Of a stretch of DNA of 64,000 nt, positions 58,675 through 64,000 are shown one piece after another (position 1 is the first letter of the stretch; each line of letters starts with the position of its first letter). The stretch is from contig NZ_CP072611.1 of NCBI RefSeq assembly GCF_017815515.1, positions 1,488,001 through 1,552,000 of the forward strand, given 5' to 3'. The DNA comes from Aureimonas populi. Its GTDB lineage: Bacteria > Pseudomonadota > Alphaproteobacteria > Rhizobiales > Rhizobiaceae. The translations under genes were made by a program, and so were the position numbers. The notes below the pieces were generated by a model. It saw nothing but the letters and a program-made list of their open reading frames with translations, did not search any database and was not told the origin of the DNA.

Positions 58675-58697
58675 CCTGGACGGATCGTCCGTCCAGG
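58675..58697. terminator. Terminator between the propionate operon and the AraC-type gene
   Basis: A perfect 10-bp stem CCTGGACGGA with TCCGTCCAGG around TCG lies 42 bases after the prpE stop and 81 bases after the end of the convergent AraC gene. U-runs are weak on both sides (CTTTGC; TTCATCC). Confidence 0.65.
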
Positions 58698-58777
58698 CTT
58701 TGCAGATGGCCTCGTGGGAGCGAGGCTGCGTAGCATCTTTCCGTGCATAGGAAACAACGAACCATTGAAGGCTGGGA

Positions 58778-59791
58778 TCAGACGGGGTCGGTTTCGGCGG
58801 GCGTGTTCGTGCGTAGTCCTTCCCTTCGCGCAACGGCCGGGGAGATGCCGAAGGCGCGGCGGAAGGCGGTGCTGAAGCTGGAGACATCGCGGTAGCCGGC
58901 GTGATAGGCGGCCTGCGCGACCGACATTCTCTCCACCGTCAGCGCATCGCGCGCACGCTCCAGGCGCTTGTGCCTCACGAAGGCGCAAAGGGGCGTGCCG
59001 TATCGTTCGCGGAACTGGCGTTGCACGCTGGAAACGCTGCCGCCGACGATCCGGGCGACTTCGGCAAGGGGCACGTCCGAATCCAGATGATGCAGAAGAA
59101 ACGCATGGGCGCGCTCGGCAAGAGTGGCCCCGCCCATGGGCGGGCACCCGTGCGCGGCGCCTGCGCCCCGTTCCTGTCGGGCGATGCGCAGCGAGACGAG
59201 GCGCATCAGTTCAAGCCCGCGCGCCTTGCGGTGAAGCGTTCGCAGTTCACCCCCGGACCCCTCCCCGGGATGCAGGATTTCCTCGGCGATCTCCAGGACC
59301 GGCCCCGTGGCGGGAAAGCGGACATGGGCCAGATGCCGGCGGTGAAAGTCCCAGAGAGGGGAGGCGGCGGTTTCGTTGCCGGCGTGCAGGGACCGCAGCC
59401 AGGACTGGGGAGCCGACACCATGACCTTTCGCAGGGGAGCGCTCTGGCAGGGCAAGAAGCGCAGCCTGGCATAGCGCGCGATGTTCAGGACGAAGACGAG
59501 CGGCGGGGTTCGACGACCCGGCCCCGCCTCGATACGGAAGGGCGTGCCGTCCACCGTGAAATGCTGGCTGCCTTGCAGCAGCACCATGACGAGCAGTTTC
59601 GGCCAGATATCGTAGTCCACCTCTTGCGGCGCGCAGGCCACCTTGTTCTCGAGCGCGCCCACGAAAACGTTGTGCGGCATGGCGGGCAGCAGGCGCCCTC
59701 CGCTTTCCTGGCTCACCATCGGATCGCACCTTCGTTGCAAGCGGTCTAAAGAGCCGCTTCTCACGCCCTCTTCTTTGCCTTTTGCGCCCAT
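58778..59791 (-). CDS. AraC-family transcriptional regulator (PchR/YbtA-like position)
   Basis: The product has up to 337 residues. The C-terminal two-helix-turn-helix domain is plain: L-A-E-V-A-R-I-V-G-G-S-V-S-S-V-Q-R-Q-F and A-Y-H-A-G-Y-R-D-V-S-S-F-S-T-A-F-R-R-A-F-G. An in-frame ATG at 59719 would give 313 residues and may be the true start; neither has a strong ribosome-binding site. It is divergent from the siderophore receptor gene, the usual position of AraC activators that sense a siderophore and turn on its receptor. Confidence 0.85.
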   Translation of the reverse strand: MGAKGKEEGVRSGSLDRLQRRCDPMVSQESGGRLLPAMPHNVFVGALENKVACAPQEVDYDIWPKLLVMVLLQGSQHFTVDGTPFRIEAGPGRRTPPLVFVLNIARYARLRFLPCQSAPLRKVMVSAPQSWLRSLHAGNETAASPLWDFHRRHLAHVRFPATGPVLEIAEEILHPGEGSGGELRTLHRKARGLELMRLVSLRIARQERGAGAAHGCPPMGGATLAERAHAFLLHHLDSDVPLAEVARIVGGSVSSVQRQFRERYGTPLCAFVRHKRLERARDALTVERMSVAQAAYHAGYRDVSSFSTAFRRAFGISPAVARREGLRTNTPAETDPV

Positions 59792-59815
59792 TCAACGGTG
59801 GTGGACGCTTCGATA

Positions 59816-59834
59816 CATGAGCAGGCCATTCATG
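59816..59834. promoter_or_regulatory. Second TGA-N9-TCA iron-box-like palindrome, upstream of the siderophore receptor
   Basis: CATGA-N9-TCATG is a perfect inverted repeat 26 bases before the receptor start at 59861. The TGA-N9-TCA core is the same layout as the motif before the siderophore ABC operon. It supports 59861 over an earlier in-frame GTG, which would place the box inside the gene. Confidence 0.45.
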
Positions 59835-59860
59835 TTTTTGCAATCGCGAGCGAGCCACGC

Positions 59861-62059
59861 ATGTCCGCCCTTCCTTCCTGTTCGACCGCCTCCTTCCTCG
59901 GCGCTTCCCTGATCTGGCTCATGATGGCGGCTCCGGCGCTGGCGCAGGACGTCGCGACGGGCGCACAGGTCACGGATATCGTGCTCGACGCCGTCGTGGT
60001 GCAAGGCGAGCGAGGGGACGGGCCGGTCGGCTCCTATGTGGCCGGGCGCAGCCGGGCCGGCACCAAGATCGACACGCCGATCGAGCGCACGGCCCAGTCG
60101 ATCAGCGTCGTGCCGCGCGAGCAGATGCAGGACCAGGGCGCGGGCTCGGTGGCCGAAGCCCTGCGCTATACGCCCGGCGCCTTCACCGAGTATCGCGGCG
60201 ATTCCAATGTCCGCGACGAAATCTTCGTGCGCGGCTTCTACTACGTGCCCCGCTATCTCGACGGTCTGGCGCTGGGCGATTCCAGCCAGTCGAAAATCCT
60301 TCCCTATCTTCTGGAAAGGGTCGAGCTTCTGTCCGGTCCCGCCTCCGTGCTCTATGGGCAGGCCAATCCCGGCGGCATCGTCAACATGGTGAGCAAGAAG
60401 CCGACCGACGAGCCCTACCGGCAGGTGGAATTCTCGTTCGGCACGCACAGCCAACTCTCCGCCTCCGTCGATGTCAGCGACCGGATGCCCGGCGTCGAGG
60501 GGCTGTCCTACAGGCTGGTGGCCACCGGGCTGAGGCGCGACCTGCAGGAGGATTTCACCCGGCAGGAGGGCTATGCCTTCGCGCCTTCGCTGCGCTGGGA
60601 ACCCGACGCCGACACCTCGCTCACGGTGCTGGCAGGCTACCAGAACGAGCCGCATGTCGGCTATCGCAACTTCCTCGACCGGGCCGGCACGGTCGAGCCC
60701 ATCGCAGGCTACGGCTATGTTCCGCGTGGCTTCTTCGTGTCCGATCCGGACTATGAGCGGTTCGAGCGCGAGCAGGTCTGGGTGGGCTACGAGTTCGAGC
60801 ATCGGTTGAACGAGGCCATCACGCTCCGCCAGAACGCGCGCTATTTCCGCACCGCCAAGGACCATTACTCCCTGATCTGGGGCAGCCCGTCCCTCAGCCC
60901 GATCACCGGTGCCAACACGTCCATCAGCCGCATCGCCAGTGGCGGGCCGGACAGGGAGCACCATGTCACGATCGACAATCAGATGCAGGCGGAGTTCACC
61001 ACGGGGGCTCTCGCCCACACGCTTCTGGGCGGCCTGGACTATCGCTACGACAAGACCGACTCGCTCTGGTACCGCTCGCGCGACGTGCCCGCCATCGACC
61101 TTGCCGAGCCGGTCTACGGCAATATCGATTTCTCGTCGCTGAACTTCACCGCCGTGACGGACCGCGTGCGCAAGGTTCGCCAGGCCGGCCTCTATTTCCA
61201 GGACCAGATCGAGGTCGACAACTGGACGCTTCTTCTGGGCGGCCGGCACGACTGGGCCAGCACCGACACCACAAACCGGCTGAGCGGCATCGAGGAGAAT
61301 TTCGACGACAACGACTTCACCTGGCGCGCGGGCGCGGTCTACACCTTCGACAACGGGCTCTCGCCCTATGCGAGCTATTCGACATCCTTCGAGCCGGTGC
61401 TGCAATCGCCCAATGCCGGCGAGCCCGATTTCGACCCCACCACCGCCGAGCAGTTCGAGGTCGGGCTGAAATACGCGCCCGCCGGCATGAACATGCTTCT
61501 CACCGCAGCCTTCTACGAGCTGACGCAGAAGGGCGTGGTGCAGGGCGTGTGGAGCTCGGATCTCGGCCAGACGGTCTATTCGCAGATCGGCGAGATCCGC
61601 AGTCGCGGCGTCGAACTGTCCGCGCGCGCGGAGCTGGCGCAAGGTTTCTCGCTGGTCGGCGGCTATGCCTATCTGGATTCGCAGATCACCGAGTCGGCCA
61701 ACGCCAGCGAGGTCGGCAGGACGCCCGCTCGAACGCCGGCCCACACCGCGAGCCTATGGGGCACCTATGCGGTTCAGCACGGCGCGCTGGAAGGGCTGAA
61801 GGTCGGCGGCGGCCTTCGCCATATCGGCACGAGCTACGGAAACGCGGCAAACGAATTCAAGGTGGACGCCGTGACGCTGGCCGATGCCATGGTGTCCTAC
61901 GATTTCGGATATCTCGATGCGCGCTTCGAGGGCGTGGAGCTTCAGGTGAACGCCAAGAACCTGGCCGATACGCGTTACGTGGCCTCCTGCGCCAGCAACA
62001 CCTCCTGCTTCTATGGTTCGGGACGCAGCGTCGTGGCGACGCTGCGCAAGACGTGGTGA
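59861..62059 (+). CDS. TonB-dependent siderophore receptor (outer membrane)
   Basis: The 732-residue outer-membrane receptor has a signal peptide (about 1-28, ending A-L-A-Q), a TonB-box-like D-A-V-V-V-Q-G, the plug domain (T-A-Q-S-I-S-V-V-P-R-E-Q-M, then Y-T-P-G-A-F-T-E-Y-R-G, L-S-G-P-A-S-V-L-Y-G-Q-A-N-P-G-G) and a beta-barrel ending in the aromatic residue Trp. The motif set is that of ferric hydroxamate or catecholate siderophore receptors. A GTG start 63 bases upstream is possible but would lengthen the signal. It is followed directly by the esterase gene and faces the AraC gene. It probably feeds the ABC importer at 19989-23780. Confidence 0.93.
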   Translation: MSALPSCSTASFLGASLIWLMMAAPALAQDVATGAQVTDIVLDAVVVQGERGDGPVGSYVAGRSRAGTKIDTPIERTAQSISVVPREQMQDQGAGSVAEALRYTPGAFTEYRGDSNVRDEIFVRGFYYVPRYLDGLALGDSSQSKILPYLLERVELLSGPASVLYGQANPGGIVNMVSKKPTDEPYRQVEFSFGTHSQLSASVDVSDRMPGVEGLSYRLVATGLRRDLQEDFTRQEGYAFAPSLRWEPDADTSLTVLAGYQNEPHVGYRNFLDRAGTVEPIAGYGYVPRGFFVSDPDYERFEREQVWVGYEFEHRLNEAITLRQNARYFRTAKDHYSLIWGSPSLSPITGANTSISRIASGGPDREHHVTIDNQMQAEFTTGALAHTLLGGLDYRYDKTDSLWYRSRDVPAIDLAEPVYGNIDFSSLNFTAVTDRVRKVRQAGLYFQDQIEVDNWTLLLGGRHDWASTDTTNRLSGIEENFDDNDFTWRAGAVYTFDNGLSPYASYSTSFEPVLQSPNAGEPDFDPTTAEQFEVGLKYAPAGMNMLLTAAFYELTQKGVVQGVWSSDLGQTVYSQIGEIRSRGVELSARAELAQGFSLVGGYAYLDSQITESANASEVGRTPARTPAHTASLWGTYAVQHGALEGLKVGGGLRHIGTSYGNAANEFKVDAVTLADAMVSYDFGYLDARFEGVELQVNAKNLADTRYVASCASNTSCFYGSGRSVVATLRKTW

Positions 62060-62067
62060 GAGCGGCG

Positions 62068-63678
62068 ATGCGTCTTCTTGCGGCATTCCTCGCCTTCCTG
62101 GCCGTGGCCGACCCCCTTGCCGCGAGCGCGCAGACGCTCGACGGCATCGGGGGCGGTTCGGCAAGCTTCGGAGCGATGGCCGAGGGCCAGACGCGCAGGC
62201 TGACCCTCGCGGCACGGCCCGGCGATTATCTGCGCGGGCGGATCGTGGCCGAGGGCGGCCCCTTCGCGCTCGATCTCCTCGACGCTCAGGGGCGCCATTT
62301 GCGCCGGCTGGCCGCAGGGGTGTCGGTGAGCGGCGCCTTTCATTTCGTCGCCCAGGCCGAAAGTCTCACTCTCGAAACGACGGCGTCCGGCGAGGGGGAG
62401 ATGAGCATCGTCCTCGACCCCGCCATCGTGGCCGACGGCGAGCCGCGCGATGCGGACGAGCCCGCCTTCCTCAGCCCCACCCTGGCGGCGCTTTCCGACG
62501 CCATCGCCGCCGGAGAGGGAACCGGGGCCTTCTGGCAACGGATCGGGAGGGAAGGCGCGCCCCTCATCGAGCGCGGATCGCAGGGCGATGCGATCGTCAC
62601 CTTCCTGGCCCGCGGCGCCGAGCGCAATGTGCGCCTCTTCGGCGGGCCGGACGGCAACCACACCGAATTGAAGCGCCTTGGCGCCAGCGACGTCTGGTAT
62701 GCCTCCTTCTCGCTGCCGGCGACGACGCGCCTCGCCTACAGGATCGCACCGGATGTGCCCACCTTCGAGGGGACGGCCCGCGAACGGCGCGTGGCGATTC
62801 TCGCCACGGCGCAGGCCGACCCGCTCAATCCGCGCCGCTGGCCGGCAGAGGCGCCCGACGCCTTCAACCAGCATTCCATGCTGGAACTGCCCGATGCGCC
62901 CGAACAGCCCGGTTTTCAGGAAGGCGCGCAGCCGCAAGGGCGCTCCACCCGCCTGGCAGCGCCGAGCGCGCATCTGGGCAATGAGCGGGAGATCACCCTC
63001 TATCGCCCTGCGGGGTTCGATCCGGCCCATCCGCGCGCCGGCCTTCTGATCCTTTTCGACGGGCTGGAGTATCAAACGCGCGTTCCCGCGCCCGCGATCC
63101 TCGATGCGCTGATCGCAGAGAAGCGGATCGCCCCCATGGCCGTCGTCTTCGTGCCTTCGGTCAGCCCGCAATGGCGCGCGCGCGAATTGCCCGGCAACCC
63201 CGACTTCGCATCCTTCCTGGCGGATGAACTGCTGCCTTTGGTGAAGGCCGAGCTGGAATTCGACGTGCCGGCCGCGCGCACCATTCTGGCCGGATCGAGC
63301 TATGGCGGCCTGGCGGCGGTCACAGCGGCGCTCGCCGAGCCGCAGGCCTTCGGCAACGCCCTCAGCCTCTCGGGCTCCTTCTGGTGGCATCCCGAGGGCA
63401 CGCCGGCCGAGGAGGCCGTCTACGTGGCAAGCCGGATCGCCGGGGCGCCCCGCGCCGATATCCGCTTCCATTTGTCCGCCGGCCTGTTCGAGACCGGACG
63501 ACCGGGCGTGACCGGCATCCTGGAAACGTCGCGCCACGTTCGCGACGTGGCTGCCGCAAAGGGATATCGGGTCACTTACCGCGAATATGCGGGGGGGCAC
63601 GACTATGCCGTCTGGCGCGGCGCGCTGGCGGATGGGCTGATCGCCCTGACCGCCCCCGAAGGCGCCGATCCATGGTAG
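62068..63678 (+). CDS. Secreted Fes/IroE-like ferric-siderophore esterase
   Basis: The 536-residue protein has the alpha/beta-hydrolase layout of enterobactin esterases: N-terminal domain, then catalytic Ser411 in A-G-S-S-Y-G-G and His511 in G-G-H-D-Y-A-V-W. Unlike E. coli Fes it begins with a signal peptide (about 1-22), so it should act in the periplasm and cleave the siderophore before or after capture. The start ATG is eight bases after the receptor stop codon, so the two are one operon. The substrate is probably a trilactone-type catecholate. A downstream palindrome at 63741 may end the transcript. Confidence 0.88.
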   Translation: MRLLAAFLAFLAVADPLAASAQTLDGIGGGSASFGAMAEGQTRRLTLAARPGDYLRGRIVAEGGPFALDLLDAQGRHLRRLAAGVSVSGAFHFVAQAESLTLETTASGEGEMSIVLDPAIVADGEPRDADEPAFLSPTLAALSDAIAAGEGTGAFWQRIGREGAPLIERGSQGDAIVTFLARGAERNVRLFGGPDGNHTELKRLGASDVWYASFSLPATTRLAYRIAPDVPTFEGTARERRVAILATAQADPLNPRRWPAEAPDAFNQHSMLELPDAPEQPGFQEGAQPQGRSTRLAAPSAHLGNEREITLYRPAGFDPAHPRAGLLILFDGLEYQTRVPAPAILDALIAEKRIAPMAVVFVPSVSPQWRARELPGNPDFASFLADELLPLVKAELEFDVPAARTILAGSSYGGLAAVTAALAEPQAFGNALSLSGSFWWHPEGTPAEEAVYVASRIAGAPRADIRFHLSAGLFETGRPGVTGILETSRHVRDVAAAKGYRVTYREYAGGHDYAVWRGALADGLIALTAPEGADPW

Positions 63679-64000
63679 AGAGCCAGACCCGTCGGCCGCC
63701 GGGCGGCGCGCCGGGACCGTGGCCCCTTTCCGCCCGGCCCTGAAGCGGCCCGGCCGCTTCATTCATCCTCGGGTCCGGCGACCGGGCCCGCGCGCCAGCC
63801 GCCGAAAGAGCGGGCCGCCATCACGACACGCCGCCAGTTCGCGCAAGGGCCAGGGCGCTCAAGCCGGGACACAACGGCCTCGACATGGTCCTGCAAGTCC
63901 CTGCCCATAGACACATCCATGCCCATGTGATCGTTGATATGCATGTCGCGTGGCCACGAGAGTGTTGACCGGAACCGTGGAAGACCTCTTTTCGCTGGCC
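63679..64000. other. Right edge, 322 bases without a firmly supported gene
   Basis: Apart from the palindrome at 63741 and a weak minus-strand ORF of 61 codons at 63759-63944, nothing is recognised. That ORF (M-H-I-N-D-H-M-G-M-D-V-S-M) reads as protein but has no ribosome-binding site and no family match. A gene beginning beyond the right edge cannot be excluded. Confidence 0.5.
63741..63761. terminator. Probable terminator after the siderophore receptor-esterase operon
   Basis: TGAAGCGGC and GCCGCTTCA form a perfect 9-bp stem around CCG, 62 bases after the esterase stop codon. The tail TTCATCC is weakly U-rich. Confidence 0.55.

Noticed and set aside
63759..63944. 61-codon minus-strand frame at the right edge
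   Set aside because: Reads acceptably as protein, but lacks a ribosome-binding site and a match, and its stop lies inside a hairpin. Not called as a gene; mentioned under the edge region.

Overview
This window is GC-rich (roughly two thirds G+C), densely coded alphaproteobacterial DNA with many start/stop overlaps. Peptide-type ABC transporters, a LapB/LapC-type secretion operon, an ScfR/PccR-type propionate regulator and two TGA-N9-TCA (RirA/IRO-like) motifs beside iron genes together suggest a Hyphomicrobiales (rhizobiales) bacterium, perhaps near Aurantimonas/Aureimonas. That placement is inference. I saw no rRNA, tRNA, CRISPR array, prophage or insertion sequence. Two broken gene remnants mark old rearrangements.

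Layout. (1) 1-6938: the end of a large type I-secreted adhesin, its LapB-like ABC exporter, its HlyD/LapC-like adaptor, and a translationally coupled 585-residue protein of unknown function. A 12-bp hairpin separates adhesin and exporter. (2) 6939-10110: a relic of a PLP-dependent threonine-dehydratase-like gene, an orphan peptide-binding protein, a formamidase/acetamidase and a broken tetR. (3) 10111-19426: a catabolic island with an IclR regulator, an acyl-CoA synthetase and enoyl-CoA hydratase behind a large palindrome, an amino-acid ABC transporter, a DapA-family lyase/aldolase, an FMN L-2-hydroxyacid oxidase and an FAD D-2-hydroxyacid dehydrogenase. (4) 19989-23780: a four-gene Fe-siderophore ABC importer. 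(5) 24222-31645: a LysR regulator, a dipeptide/oligopeptide ABC transporter and an amidase. (6) 31880-44811: a ten-gene operon (GntR, binding protein, two permeases, SDR, polysaccharide-deacetylase-like hydrolase, gamma-glutamyltransferase, two ATPases, Rid protein). Divergent from it are a duplicated binding protein and a metal-dependent amidohydrolase. (7) 44934-47320: an M81/MlrC-like metallopeptidase, a very short coupled ORF and a glyoxalase-like protein. (8) 47513-58633: a complete propionate/propionyl-CoA locus: PccR-like regulator, PccB, methylmalonyl-CoA epimerase, methylmalonyl-CoA mutase, PccA, CoA-transferase and propionyl-CoA synthetase. (9) 58778-63678: an AraC regulator, a TonB-dependent siderophore receptor and a secreted Fes-like siderophore esterase.

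How it fits together. The propionate locus activates propionate (synthetase or CoA-transferase), carboxylates it and isomerises it to succinyl-CoA. The siderophore receptor and esterase probably work with the Fe-siderophore importer 35 kb away, since both carry a similar iron-box-like palindrome. The two peptide-transporter operons are each joined to amide- or peptide-bond hydrolases (amidase; GGT and deacetylase; amidohydrolase), which points to scavenging of modified peptides or amides. No single gene set here is plainly a new defence or mobile system. The most unusual items are the 585-residue protein tied to the adhesin exporter, the IclR-linked catabolic island with its 29-bp palindrome, the ten-gene gamma-glutamyl/amide operon, and the 32-codon coupled ORF.
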